Positions 55,373-64,000 of a stretch of DNA of 64,000 bases are shown here, in pieces. The translations under genes were made by a program, and so were the position numbers. The stretch covers positions 124,001-188,000 of the forward strand of contig UBJO01000016.1 in assembly GCA_900465665.1 (NCBI GenBank), in the 5' to 3' direction. This DNA is from Hyphomicrobiales bacterium (GTDB taxonomy: Bacteria; Pseudomonadota; Alphaproteobacteria; Rhizobiales; Rhizobiaceae). The notes under the pieces were generated by a model that was not told the origin of the DNA, did not search any database, and saw nothing but the letters and a program-made list of their open reading frames with translations. Within the stretch, counting starts at the first letter, position 1. Each line of letters begins with the position of its first letter.

Positions 55373-57040
55373 ATGGCTCTCGCACTCGTCAACTCGTTTG
55401 CCCCGCCCGTGCGCTTCGATCACGATGCGCAAAAGGAAAGCCCGGTCATTGACGCCCGCAACATCGGTGTCAACTTCAAGGTCGAGCATGGAACCGTGGA
55501 AGCGGTGAAGGATATCTCCTTCCAGCTCTACCGCGGGGAAACCATCGCGATCGTCGGCGAATCCGGTTCCGGCAAGTCCGTGACGGCCCGAACCGTCATG
55601 GGGCTCCTGTCGAAGCGCGCCGTCGTCGCGCCGAAATCAACCGTAGACTATGACGGCGCCAATATCCTGAAATATCCAGAGCGCGAGCGCCGTAAGCTGC
55701 GCGGCGACCGGATTTCGATGATCTTCCAGGAGCCGATGAGCTCGCTGAACCCGATCTACACGATCGGCAGCCAGATCATCGAGGCGATCCGCGTCCACCG
55801 CAAGGTCAGCAAGAAGCAGGCGGAGGCGCGCGCGCTGGAGCTCTTGAAGCAGGTGCAGATCCCCGATCCCGAAGCACGCCTGAAGCAGTATCCGCACCAG
55901 CTCTCCGGCGGCCAGCGCCAGCGCGTGATGATCGCCATGGCACTCTCCAACGAACCCGATGTCTTGATCGCCGACGAGCCGACAACCGCGCTCGACGTGA
56001 CGGTCCAGGCGCAGATCCTTAATCTCATCCGCAACCTGCAGAAGGAAATGCGGATGGCAGTGATCCTGATCACCCACGACCTCACCGTCGTCAGGCAGTT
56101 CTCCGACTATGTCTACGTGATGCAGCACGGCGAGATGCGCGAGCACAACACGACCGAAAGGCTCTTCGCCAATCCGAAGCACAGCTACACCAAGCATTTG
56201 CTGAGCTCGGAGCCGCGCGGCCAGGCGAACCCGCTGCCGGAGGGCTCCGAGGTCATCCTCGACGCCAAGGGCGTGCGTGTGTCCTTCATGATGCGCCACG
56301 GCAGCTTCTTCAAGCCGGAGCTGAAGGAGCTGGTGGCAGTCGACAGCCTGGGGCTGACGCTGCGCAAGCACGAGACGCTCGGCCTCGTCGGTGAATCCGG
56401 CTCCGGCAAGACGACTTTCGGACAGGCTCTGCTCAGGTTGAACGATGCCGACAATGGCGAGATTTATTTCGACCGCCAGCCGATCCACGGCAAGTCGCGC
56501 ACCGAAATGCGGCCGCTGCGCTCACGCATGCAGATCGTCTTCCAGGACCCATTCTCATCACTCAATCCGCGCATGACAATCGGCCAGATCATCGAGGAAG
56601 GGCTTGTGGTCAACAAGCTCGGCGCGACCAGGGCCGAGCGGCTGGACCGCGTGCGCGAGGCACTGATCGCGGCTGGCATGCCGGGCAATATCCTGTCGCG
56701 CTTTCCGCATGAATTTTCGGGCGGCCAGCGCCAGCGTATCGCCATTGCCCGCGCCATCGCGCTTGAGCCGGAATTCATCCTGCTCGACGAGCCGACGTCG
56801 GCGCTCGACCTTTCGGTTCAGGCGCAGATCATCGAGCTCTTGCGCAAGCTGCAGGACGAGCGCGGCCTCAGCTATCTCTTCATTTCGCACGACCTGAAAG
56901 TCGTGCGTGCCCTCTGCCACCGGGTGATTGTCATGCAGCATGGCAAGATCATGGAAGAGGGACCCGTCAACGAAGTTCTCACCAATCCCAAGACTGCCTA
57001 CACCGAACGGCTCGTCAAAGCCGCTTTCGAGGTAGCCTGA
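55373..57040 (+). CDS. agpD: Alpha-galactoside ABC transporter ATPase (fused OppD-OppF type)
   Basis: A 555-residue protein with two complete ATPase domains. Walker A motifs are GESGSGKSV and GESGSGKTT, signatures LSGGQRQRVMIAMA and FSGGQRQRIAIARA, and Walker B motifs LIADEPTTALD and ILLDEPTSALD. Each is followed by a C-terminal oligopeptide-transporter extension. ATG 55373 has GAGGTGA seven bases ahead; a TTG overlapping the agpC stop is less likely. Both nucleotide sites appear active, unlike many sugar transporters. Confidence 0.93.
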   Translation: MALALVNSFAPPVRFDHDAQKESPVIDARNIGVNFKVEHGTVEAVKDISFQLYRGETIAIVGESGSGKSVTARTVMGLLSKRAVVAPKSTVDYDGANILKYPERERRKLRGDRISMIFQEPMSSLNPIYTIGSQIIEAIRVHRKVSKKQAEARALELLKQVQIPDPEARLKQYPHQLSGGQRQRVMIAMALSNEPDVLIADEPTTALDVTVQAQILNLIRNLQKEMRMAVILITHDLTVVRQFSDYVYVMQHGEMREHNTTERLFANPKHSYTKHLLSSEPRGQANPLPEGSEVILDAKGVRVSFMMRHGSFFKPELKELVAVDSLGLTLRKHETLGLVGESGSGKTTFGQALLRLNDADNGEIYFDRQPIHGKSRTEMRPLRSRMQIVFQDPFSSLNPRMTIGQIIEEGLVVNKLGATRAERLDRVREALIAAGMPGNILSRFPHEFSGGQRQRIAIARAIALEPEFILLDEPTSALDLSVQAQIIELLRKLQDERGLSYLFISHDLKVVRALCHRVIVMQHGKIMEEGPVNEVLTNPKTAYTERLVKAAFEVA

Positions 57041-57061
57041 TTGCCAATGCCGGAGGATATT

Positions 57062-58432
57062 ATGGCAAGAAACCCCAAGATCACCTTCATCGGAGCTGGT
57101 TCCACCGTCTTCATGAAGAACATTATCGGCGACGTGCTGCAGCGGCCCGCTCTGTCTGGCGCGACCATCGCGCTGATGGACATCAATGCGCAGCGCCTGG
57201 AAGAAAGCGCCATCGTCGTCAACAAGCTGATCTCGACGCTGGGCGCAAAAGCCAAGGCCGAGACCTATTTGGACCAGCGCAAGGCGTTGACAGGTGCCGA
57301 CTTCGTCGTCGTCGCCTTCCAGATCGGTGGCTATGAGCCCTGCACGGTGACCGACTTCGATGTTCCGAAGAAGTTCGGGCTGCGCCAGACGATCGCCGAT
57401 ACGCTCGGCGTCGGCGGCATCATGCGCGGCCTGCGCACCGTGCCGCACCTTTGGAAGATTTGCGAAGACATGCTCGCGGTCTGCCCGGAAGCAATCATGC
57501 TTCAATACGTCAACCCGATGGCGATCAACACCTGGGCGATCGCGGAGAAATATCCGATGATCAAGCAGGTCGGCCTCTGCCACTCGGTGCAGGGCACGGC
57601 GATGGAGCTCGCCCACGATCTCGATATCCCCTACGAGGATATCCGCTATCGCTCGGCCGGCATCAACCACATGGCTTTCTACCTGAAGTTCGAGCATCGC
57701 CAGCCCGACGGCTCCTACAAGGATCTCTATCCGGATCTCGTGCGCGCCTACCGCGAGGGACGTGCGCCAAAGCCGGGCTGGAATCCGCGTTGCCCGAACA
57801 AGGTGCGCTACGAGATGCTGACCCGGCTCGGCTATTTCGTTACCGAGAGCTCCGAGCACTTCGCCGAGTACACACCCTATTTCATCAAGGAAGGCCGCGA
57901 GGACCTGATCGAAAAGTTCGGCATCCCGCTCGATGAATATCCGAAGCGCTGCATCGAGCAGATCGAACGCTGGAAGGGCCAGGCGGAAGCCTATCGCTCG
58001 GCCGACAAGATCGAGGTCAAGCAGTCGAAGGAATATGCGTCCTCGATCATCAATTCGGTCTGGACCGGCGAACCCTCCGTCATCTACGGCAACGTCCGCA
58101 ACAATGGCTGCATCACCTCGCTGCCTCATAATTGCGCCGCTGAAGTTCCCTGCCTGGTCGATGCATCCGGCATCCAACCGACTTTCGTCGGCGATCTCCC
58201 GCCGCAGCTGACCGCGCTGATGCGCACCAACATCAATGTTCAGGAACTGACGGTTCAGGCGCTGATGACTGAAAATCGCGATCATATCTACCACGCCGCG
58301 ATGATGGACCCACATACCGCGGCCGAACTCGACCTTGACCAGATCTGGGCGATGACGGACGAACTGCTGGCTGCGCATGGCGACTGGCTGCCGGCTTGGG
58401 CGCGCACAGCCCGCAAGGTTCAGGCCGCCTGA
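57062..58432 (+). CDS. agaL2: Second GH4 alpha-galactosidase/alpha-glucosidase
   Basis: A 456-residue GH4 enzyme with the NAD site ITFIGAGSTVFMKNI, NPMAINTWAI, the metal cysteine in LCHSVQGT and the metal histidine in GINHMAFYL. It is clearly divergent from agaL1, so the two probably differ in substrate or linkage preference. GGAGGATATT precedes the ATG at 57062. Last gene of the agp operon; a strong terminator follows. Confidence 0.9.
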   Translation: MARNPKITFIGAGSTVFMKNIIGDVLQRPALSGATIALMDINAQRLEESAIVVNKLISTLGAKAKAETYLDQRKALTGADFVVVAFQIGGYEPCTVTDFDVPKKFGLRQTIADTLGVGGIMRGLRTVPHLWKICEDMLAVCPEAIMLQYVNPMAINTWAIAEKYPMIKQVGLCHSVQGTAMELAHDLDIPYEDIRYRSAGINHMAFYLKFEHRQPDGSYKDLYPDLVRAYREGRAPKPGWNPRCPNKVRYEMLTRLGYFVTESSEHFAEYTPYFIKEGREDLIEKFGIPLDEYPKRCIEQIERWKGQAEAYRSADKIEVKQSKEYASSIINSVWTGEPSVIYGNVRNNGCITSLPHNCAAEVPCLVDASGIQPTFVGDLPPQLTALMRTNINVQELTVQALMTENRDHIYHAAMMDPHTAAELDLDQIWAMTDELLAAHGDWLPAWARTARKVQAA

Positions 58433-58461
58433 CCAACTCTCTCCCGGTCACGGCCTCAAGA

Positions 58462-58491
58462 AGTCCCGCGGTTCAGCCGCGGGACTTTTTT
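58462..58491 (+). terminator. Intrinsic terminator of agp operon
   Basis: Perfect 10-bp stem AGTCCCGCGG / CCGCGGGACT, loop of 5, followed by TTTTT. Confidence 0.9.
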
Positions 58492-58870
58492 AGCGTCTCT
58501 GAACTGGCGGTGGCTCTGGACGGGGCAGTTGCTGACGTTGATCCAACGGCAGCACATCCTGGAAGCCGATCTCGGGGCAGCCGCGGATATTGGCGAATAT
58601 GATGTCGCGCCGTTCGCCCCATTCCGTCAATCCCCGGAGCGTCAGCGTATCGTTGTCCTGGTAGACGACATTGGTGCGGATGATGCCGGCGCGCCTGGCG
58701 AGGTTCTTCGCCTGGCTGAGATTGCACTGCCCCTCGGACGGCGCCGCGCTCCAGATAGAGGTTCCCCGGCCGTCGTTCTGCCAGCCTTGAGCTGCCACGA
58801 GCGTCGGCGCCAGCGCGGCGAGAAGCAGGAATGTCGTGCGGAACGTCGTTTTCAAGAGCGGCGACCCCAT
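58490..58870 (-). CDS. Small secreted hypothetical protein
   Basis: About 126 residues from the ATG at 58870, which gives a clean signal peptide (KTTFRTTFLLLAALAPTLVA, cleaved before QGW). ATGs at 58894 and 58915 are in frame and would add a basic leader. Two cysteines (GQCNLSQAKNLARRAG and GCPEIGF) may form a disulphide, and the C-terminus is proline-rich. I do not recognise the family. It converges with the agp operon. Composition is consistent with a real gene. Confidence 0.6.
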   Translation of the reverse strand: MGSPLLKTTFRTTFLLLAALAPTLVAAQGWQNDGRGTSIWSAAPSEGQCNLSQAKNLARRAGIIRTNVVYQDNDTLTLRGLTEWGERRDIIFANIRGCPEIGFQDVLPLDQRQQLPRPEPPPVQRR

Positions 58871-59024
58871 GTTGCGATGTTTCGCTCTTAGCATGGGATC
58901 ATGACCACGACGCAAACGCAGCCGGTAAAATTAGCCGGGAATGAAAACGCATGTACAAGCTGGGTGTGTCCCGCAGAAAAGTCACGAAACTTTTAAAAAC
59001 ACCGTCTTCTCAACGAGGGGATAC

Positions 59025-59300
59025 TCATTGATCGCGATGGTAAGCGATCTTGCTGTATAACAGATGCCGGAGTAACCGTAGGCGCTGGCTTGCTACCACA
59101 TATGCCTTGGCTCGATGCAGGAAGTCTTCGAGGTTGAAGACCCCGCTTTCCAGGTCGTCGCTCTCTGCGAAGGATGGAATTGCCTTGAACTTAGTATTCG
59201 ATCGTAAGCCACTTCCCTGATCGGGAGGTATCCTCAGTCCAGGCGTCCACATTGAGCCATGACGTCTGACAGCCGCAAGAGCAGGCTCCCAATTAACCAT
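59025..59300 (-). CDS. Unrecognised small ORF, possibly gene remnant
   Basis: A 91-residue ORF on a locally lower-GC stretch. Its start lies within the end of the next ORF (8-nt overlap). No motif, signal or recognised family. Rare-codon-rich composition and short length make a decayed gene or a frameshifted half of one gene possible. Confidence 0.3.
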   Translation of the reverse strand: MVNWEPALAAVRRHGSMWTPGLRIPPDQGSGLRSNTKFKAIPSFAESDDLESGVFNLEDFLHRAKAYVVASQRLRLLRHLLYSKIAYHRDQ

Positions 59301-59529
59301 ACACGCTCCAGCTCCTGTAAATCGATAGCCGCAAGAGGTCTCCCTGCATGATCTTGGCGATTTCCGCGGCCCATGTCAGTGGGACCAGCCTGTCATCGTC
59401 AGTGAAGGGGCAAGTTGGAATGACCGTGGCCAAAAGGGCGTCGACGTCACTGAGGGAGTAGTCTTTCCCCAGATTGGTCTCATCGTTGGCTTCGATACGA
59501 GGAACAAGAAAATGCTCGCCCATGATCAC
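59293..59529 (-). CDS. Unrecognised small ORF
   Basis: A 78-residue acidic ORF (LGKDYSLSDVDALLATVIPT) without recognised family. It overlaps the preceding ORF at its end. The two could be one ancestral gene split by a frameshift, because the reading frame changes across the overlap and spacing is tight. Contact-dependent or immunity-like small proteins often look like this, but nothing in the sequence proves it. Confidence 0.35.
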   Translation of the reverse strand: MIMGEHFLVPRIEANDETNLGKDYSLSDVDALLATVIPTCPFTDDDRLVPLTWAAEIAKIMQGDLLRLSIYRSWSVYG

Positions 59530-59684
59530 ATTCGATGTGCCTCTGCGAACTCCTAACAGTTCGCCAACTTCAAGTCCTCCGCTTGACGGGTTCCGACAGA
59601 GGTGAAAGCCTCGCTCAGCGATGAGCGGTCTTCCTCGTTTTATCGGCAGGCGCGATGAGTGTTCGCGTTATCGAGGCTATTTGG

Positions 59685-60224
59685 TCACCTTGCGGGCAGG
59701 AGAGATGAAGCTGCCGATGAGCGAATGCGTGCCGTTTGCTCCCCGCTTGCTGCTTCAAATATCGACAAATCAATAATGTAGTCCCCAGACTTACTCAACT
59801 GATCTAGGATAGTCGCGGCCAAGCGCAGTGCGCAGATGGGATTCATCGACACATCAAATGTCTCGTCGCTGGTCAGAGCAAAACGGGCCAAGAGATTTCC
59901 GTCGTCGAGCGGCGCAAACATACCAAAGCTCTCGGCTTCGAGAAATACGTCCGCATCTTCTTGTAGATTTGGCACTCGTTGAGCAAATCGGCTAGAGAGA
60001 CCGGCTTGTTTGTCTGGAGTCATTCGAACCAACAGATTACCTCGAGTGTTTTTCCGACCGTCGTACACAAGAACTGCGGATCGCGGAAGGCCGAAGCGAT
60101 GTAATTTCGATAGCTCACGTTCGCCGTCGATCGATAGTTGCAAGACTGGGGGTGGCAGCACCTTCCAGTTCAAGAGCTCGAAAAATCTTCGGTGACGCGG
60201 TGGCGATATGGCTCGAGTTGGCAT
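59685..60224 (-). CDS. Hypothetical protein
   Basis: A 179-residue soluble ORF, somewhat lower in GC than the flanking operons. It shows an alternating beta/alpha pattern (AVLVYDGRKNTRGNLLVRM; ALRLAATILDQLSKSGDYII). There is no signal peptide, cysteine cluster or known motif. I recognise no family and propose no function. It is isolated between non-coding stretches. Confidence 0.4.
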   Translation of the reverse strand: MPTRAISPPRHRRFFELLNWKVLPPPVLQLSIDGERELSKLHRFGLPRSAVLVYDGRKNTRGNLLVRMTPDKQAGLSSRFAQRVPNLQEDADVFLEAESFGMFAPLDDGNLLARFALTSDETFDVSMNPICALRLAATILDQLSKSGDYIIDLSIFEAASGEQTARIRSSAASSLLPAR

Positions 60225-60543
60225 CGAATATGACCTGCTTTGCCATCGACAGCGGCCATCACGTGGTAAGCCAGCGGCAGCGATCCACGATTTCCTTCGG
60301 TTTTAGGCGTGAACGGCGCTCCTCGCCCCATACGCAAAATTCCGTGCCAGTGTCACCGAGAGGGACTTGCTATCGAAACGAGGTCGAAACCGATGTTTCT
60401 CTTCGGAACAAGCTCTCTTCGTGGAGGTTGTGCTGTTTCCCGCAACGGAGCGATCTCATTGTCAAAAGCTCAATATCTCAAGACGGCTGAGATTTCTGAC
60501 CCGATCGATATCCGGCGTCTGATCGTCCTTTGAAAGGAAACCT
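60225..60543. other. Intergenic region without a recognised gene
   Basis: About 320 bp before the SDR gene. Short open frames exist but lack ribosome sites and coding character. GAAAGGAAACCT at its end is the ribosome site of the next gene. Confidence 0.5.
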
Positions 60544-61539
60544 ATGCAGCGCCACCACCTGCTCACGACACGACGGTCCGTGCTTGCAGCAGCGAGCGCC
60601 GCGCTCGCCGCCTCCGCTTTTCCTTCAATAGCCCAGACCCTCCACCAGAAGGAGTTCATTCCAATGGAAAACCCGACCACCAAGTATCCCAAGCCGCCGT
60701 TCGAAAAGCAGAGTCAGCCGTTTCCCGGCCTTGCAGGAAAAATGAACCCGAAGCCAGATCACGGCGAGACTTCCTACAAAGGCTCCGGCCGTCTTGCCGG
60801 GCGCAAAGCTCTGATCACGGGTGGCGACTCCGGCATGGGCCGCGCGGCTGCGATCGCGTATGCGCGCGAGGGTGCCGACGTCGCAATAAACTATCTCCCG
60901 GAGGAAGAGCCGGACGCAAAGGACGTCATCGCCCTGATCGAGAAGGAGGGGCGCAAGGCCGTCGCGCTTCCCGGGGACCTGCGCGACCATGCCTTCTGCG
61001 AAAAACTGGTCGAAGACGCGGCAAGCGCGCTCGGTGGGTTGGACATCCTCGTTAACAACGCGGGACGGCAACAGCAGGCGCAGTCGATTAATGACATCAC
61101 CTACGATGCCTTCGACGCGACGATGAAGACAAACATCTACGCTACTTTCCTCCTGACCAAGGCTGCCCTCAAGCACATGCAGCCTGGATCGGTCATCATC
61201 CAGACGACTTCGGAGCAGGCCTACGATCCGTCGGAAAATCTTGTCGACTACGCCATGACCAAGGCTGCGGTCATGAACTTCACCAAGTCGATGGCCAAGC
61301 AACTCGGCCCGAAGGGCATCCGCGTTAACGGTGTCGCGCCCGGTCCCATCTGGACGCCGTTGCAGGTCAGTGGTGGCGCGACCATGGAAAAGCTCGAGAA
61401 GTTCGGTGGCGACACGCCGATGGGTCGCCCCGGCCAACCGGTAGAACTTGCCTCGATCTATGTCCAACTGGCCGACCCACAAGCGAGCTACGCGACTGGA
61501 CAAGTCTACGGCGCGGCGGGCGGCGGCGGACAGCCCTGA
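60544..61539 (+). CDS. SDR-family oxidoreductase (YghA-like) with optional leader
   Basis: The SDR domain has the NAD(P) site TGGDSGMGRAAA, NNAG, and catalytic Tyr-Lys in DYAMTKAAV. It resembles E. coli YghA-type glucose/aldehyde dehydrogenases of about 290 residues. From ATG 60544 the protein is 331 residues with a twin-arginine-like leader (TTRRSVLAAASAALAASAF). From ATG 60664 it is 291 residues, the usual family length. Both starts have good ribosome sites (GAAAGGA; AGAAGGAG). It lies 39 nt before a zinc alcohol dehydrogenase gene, likely an operon. Confidence 0.88.
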   Translation: MQRHHLLTTRRSVLAAASAALAASAFPSIAQTLHQKEFIPMENPTTKYPKPPFEKQSQPFPGLAGKMNPKPDHGETSYKGSGRLAGRKALITGGDSGMGRAAAIAYAREGADVAINYLPEEEPDAKDVIALIEKEGRKAVALPGDLRDHAFCEKLVEDAASALGGLDILVNNAGRQQQAQSINDITYDAFDATMKTNIYATFLLTKAALKHMQPGSVIIQTTSEQAYDPSENLVDYAMTKAAVMNFTKSMAKQLGPKGIRVNGVAPGPIWTPLQVSGGATMEKLEKFGGDTPMGRPGQPVELASIYVQLADPQASYATGQVYGAAGGGGQP

Positions 61540-61578
61540 GCCGATCTCGACGCAGCGCAATTCAACGAGGACAACGAA

Positions 61579-62742
61579 ATGAAAGCACTCACTTGGCACG
61601 GCAGCGGCGACATCCGTTGCGAAGAGGTCGATGATCCAATCATCCAGGACGACCGCGACGCGATCATTAGGGTGACGAGCTGCGCGATCTGCGGCTCCGA
61701 CCTGCATCTCTATGGCGGCTTTGTGCCCGGTATGCATGCCGGCGACGTCATGGGCCACGAGACCATGGGCGAAGTCGTCGAAGTCGGCCGCGGCAACTCG
61801 AAACTCAAAATTGGCGACCGCGTCGTCGTCCCATTCACCATTTCATGCGGAGAATGCCGCCAGTGCAAATGGGGCCAGTTCTCGCTCTGCGAGCGCTCGA
61901 ACCCCAACGGTGCCGAGCAGGCCAAGCAGGTCGGTTATCCGACAGCGGGCCTGTTCGGTTACTCCGAACTCTACGGCCGCTTCCCCGGCGGGCAGGCGCA
62001 GTATCTGCGTGTACCTTATGCAGACGTAGGCCCGATCAAGGTTCCTAATGGGCTTTCCGACGAACAGGTCCTGTTCCTCTCCGACATCTTCCCGACAGGC
62101 TACATGGCGGCCGAGAACTGCGACATCCAGCACGGCCAGACGGTTGCTGTGTTCGGATGTGGCCCGGTGGGGCTCTTTGCGATCAAGTCTGCGTTTCTAC
62201 TCGGGGCGGAGCGGGTGATCGCCATCGACACTGTGCCCGAGCGACTGGAACTCGCACGGCAGTCGGGCGCGGAGACGCTGGACTATACCGACGCCGACCT
62301 CCAGCAGCGCATATTGGAACTGACCGGCGGCCAAGGCCCTGATGCCGTGATCGAGGCAGTCGGTATGGAAAGCCACGGTACAGGAAGCATGATGGAAACC
62401 ATGCAGGCAAAACTGACCTCAACCGAGCGCCCATATGCTCTAAGCCAGGCGATCATGGCTTGCCGTCCCGGAGGCGTCGTCTCACTACCAGGTGTATTTG
62501 TCGGCCCGGCAGTTCCAGCCCCTCTTGGCGCTTTCGTCGGCAAAGGCCTGACGTTGAAGACTGGCCAGACTCATGTTCAGCGATACTTGAAGCCGCTCAT
62601 GGACTTGATCGAGGAGGGGAAGATTGATCCGTCATTCCTGATCACTCACCGCATCGGGCTGGAAGAGGGGCCTGACGCCTATAAAAAGTTCCGCGACAAG
62701 GAGGATGGATGCGTCAAGGTCGTCATTCGGCCGAACGGATGA
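61579..62742 (+). CDS. Zinc-dependent alcohol dehydrogenase (formaldehyde dehydrogenase-like)
   Basis: A 387-residue medium-chain dehydrogenase. Catalytic zinc ligands are in CAICGSDLH and GHETMGE. The structural zinc cysteines are in [15 protein letters not shown], and the NAD site is [15 protein letters not shown]. It groups by eye with glutathione-independent formaldehyde/threonine dehydrogenase-like enzymes. Companion of the upstream SDR; together they suggest aldehyde or alcohol stress metabolism. Confidence 0.9.
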   Translation: MKALTWHGSGDIRCEEVDDPIIQDDRDAIIRVTSCAICGSDLHLYGGFVPGMHAGDVMGHETMGEVVEVGRGNSKLKIGDRVVVPFTISCGECRQCKWGQFSLCERSNPNGAEQAKQVGYPTAGLFGYSELYGRFPGGQAQYLRVPYADVGPIKVPNGLSDEQVLFLSDIFPTGYMAAENCDIQHGQTVAVFGCGPVGLFAIKSAFLLGAERVIAIDTVPERLELARQSGAETLDYTDADLQQRILELTGGQGPDAVIEAVGMESHGTGSMMETMQAKLTSTERPYALSQAIMACRPGGVVSLPGVFVGPAVPAPLGAFVGKGLTLKTGQTHVQRYLKPLMDLIEEGKIDPSFLITHRIGLEEGPDAYKKFRDKEDGCVKVVIRPNG

Positions 62743-63529
62743 CGGTCACCCGTTGCCGATAACTGATATAGCGATAACCTGCGGTACGTTCTCCTTCGCT
62801 GCATTCGATCGGCGAGGGAGAAGATATGTGCTTGAGCGCGGGCCATCCCGCGCTCTACGTTGTGAACACGATAACCGTTCCGGCTAGGCGAAGGGCTTAC
62901 CCCCACCAAGACCGACGCCCACATCTGCGACGAGGTCACAAGAAAGCCAAGCGCCATATCTACCAGAAGACATCCCGCTATCACGAGGTGAAAACCAATC
63001 ATGATGACCTCAGCGCCGATTCCGGTTTTTGTCCAAGAGGTCGTAGACACAGGCTGCAATTTCGTCGCCGTGACGGGCGGCACGGGGTTCTGCGACGGAT
63101 GCTTAAGGAACCATTGCGGGTTCGACGTCTGACTAGCTTTGCCTGGACACCCAGGTCAAAGCTGACACCCTGCTTCGACTGTCATATTGATCTTTGAGCG
63201 TTTCCGCCGCCACGCGCTCGGGCGTCCGCACGAGGGCAGGTTTTTATCAACGACCTTAATCGCGAGAGGCGCATTACAGCGGCACGACGCCTCTATCGTT
63301 CAGCAATTCACTCGCCACCCGAGGCGACTGGATGAAAACGACTGGTATGCGCGCCCGGTCGAGCGCTGGTCGGCTCGGACATGTTTTAAAGAGCAGTGTG
63401 GTTCGTAGCTCTGTGACATTTGTGCGGGAACATCCACAAGCAGGCGATTTCTGCTTGGGCAATTGAATAAATCAAAATATTCGATATACAACAGCAATAC
63501 GCATTTCATCGTCCGCGCACGGGATCAAA
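62743..63529. other. Gene-poor region
   Basis: About 790 bp with no convincing large gene. It contains one possible small ORF (63001-63132) and scattered short frames. AT content rises toward 63480, where the promoter of the ArsR-like gene should lie. Confidence 0.5.
63001..63132 (+). CDS. Possible cysteine-containing small protein
   Basis: A 43-residue ORF starting with two ATGs. Four cysteines include GFCDGCLRNHCGFDV, which could bind a metal. GAGGTG lies about 10 nt upstream. There is no recognised family; coding status is uncertain. Confidence 0.3.
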   Translation: MMTSAPIPVFVQEVVDTGCNFVAVTGGTGFCDGCLRNHCGFDV

Positions 63530-64000
63530 ATGAGCCGCAACTTTCTTGTCGTTGATCCCGAGGAGGGCATGCCAATCCTAAAGGGGCTGGCATCGCCGGC
63601 AAGGGTTTCGGTGTTGAAGCTCCTGCATGAAAAAGGGCCGCTCAACGTCAACGAAATCGCCGATATACTTGATTTACCGCAGTCCAGTGTATCGACCAAC
63701 GTGCAAATGCTGGAAGAGGCGGGGCTGATCCGCACCGAGACCCAGAAGGCGCGCAAGGGTAACCAAAAGGTCTGTTACAGCGTTTATGACGAGATTCTCG
63801 TCGTCTTCAAAAATGAAATCAAGGAAACCGAACCGGATGCGATCGAAGTGGCGATGCCGCTCGGCCTTTACACCAGCTACGATGTGACCGCACCTTGCGG
63901 TCTGTGTTCCGTGGATGGCATCATCGGCCTGCTCGACGTGCCCAACACGTTCCTTGATCCGGATCGCATGAAGACGGCGCTGATCTGGTTCACGCGGGGA
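63530..64000 (+). CDS. ArsR-like transcriptional regulator (3' part beyond window)
   Basis: The first 157 residues are visible. A winged helix spans residues about 12-90 (GLASPARVSVLKLLHEKGPL; LDLPQSSVSTNVQMLEEAGL). The following domain carries Cys-x-x-Cys in TAPCGLCSVDG. This two-part architecture occurs in rhizobial sugar-operon regulators rather than in simple metal-sensing ArsR proteins. Its target genes lie beyond the right edge or nearby. The gene is cut by the window end. Confidence 0.85.
   Translation, partial: MSRNFLVVDPEEGMPILKGLASPARVSVLKLLHEKGPLNVNEIADILDLPQSSVSTNVQMLEEAGLIRTETQKARKGNQKVCYSVYDEILVVFKNEIKETEPDAIEVAMPLGLYTSYDVTAPCGLCSVDGIIGLLDVPNTFLDPDRMKTALIWFTRG

Noticed and set aside
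56558..58378. Long minus-strand open frame of 606 codons
   Set aside because: Antisense to agpD and agaL2, both with intact catalytic motifs. High-GC shadow frame.

Overview
The window looks like accessory DNA of a Rhizobium-type alphaproteobacterium (Rhizobium/Agrobacterium group), probably from a plasmid or chromid. The grounds are high GC, dense ABC-transporter and sugar-catabolism operons, an agp/aga alpha-galactoside locus in the layout described for Sinorhizobium, a complete pqqABCDE cluster, and a DUF1127 gene beside CCUCCUCCC-hairpin RNA. There are no rRNAs, tRNAs, CRISPR arrays, insertion sequences or replication genes that I can see. All family names come from reading the sequence; no database was searched.

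1-19 kb: an apparent D-apiose (plant branched pentose) utilisation region. At the left edge, reading leftwards, are a DUF5060/DUF4038-type glycoside hydrolase (cut by the window), a CUT1 sugar ABC transporter and a divergent ROK regulator. Next comes a leftward operon of about 14 kb. In transcription order it holds a RuBisCO-like protein (oiaX), a DUF1537 kinase (oiaK), a TIM-like isomerase (lerI), an RpiB-like isomerase (derI), D-apionate oxidoisomerase (apnO), a ribose-type sugar ABC transporter with a DUF2291 lipoprotein, D-apiose dehydrogenase (apsD), D-apionate lactonase (apnL) and DhaK/DhaL. The predicted route is apiose, apionolactone, apionate, 3-oxo-isoapionate, its 4-phosphate, L-erythrulose 1-phosphate, D-erythrulose 4-phosphate, then D-erythrose 4-phosphate. 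A divergent FCD-GntR regulator sits beside oiaX. A 14-bp motif near-identical in front of oiaX and apnO is its likely operator.

19.8-33 kb: a membrane-linked FAD (GMC) sugar/polyol dehydrogenase with its Tat-signal small subunit and a three-haem cytochrome c; a LysR regulator; two aldo/keto reductases; an MFS exporter with a divergent LysR regulator; and pqqABCDE, which makes the cofactor PQQ. No PQQ-dependent dehydrogenase is visible in the window.

33-39 kb: an Fe3+-type ABC transporter, a DEDDh exonuclease, a 48-residue DUF1127 protein, and a compact array of four hairpins each showing CCTCCTCCC in the loop. The array is a strong candidate for a cuckoo/CcsR-like sRNA locus. A luciferase-like monooxygenase follows.

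39.9-48.3 kb: a leftward three-gene exopolysaccharide operon (BcsA/BgsA-like beta-glucan synthase, a secreted (alpha/alpha)6-barrel-like protein and an HlyD-like membrane-fusion protein), then a MarR regulator divergent from a FUSC-type exporter, and a DUF454 membrane protein.

48.3-58.5 kb: the alpha-galactoside locus, with AraC regulator agpT divergent from agaL1-agpA-agpB-agpC-agpD-agaL2, closed by a strong terminator.

58.5-64 kb: a gene-poor stretch with small unrecognised ORFs, an SDR with two plausible starts, a zinc alcohol dehydrogenase, a stretch of about 0.8 kb without clear genes, and the start of an ArsR-like regulator that runs off the right edge.
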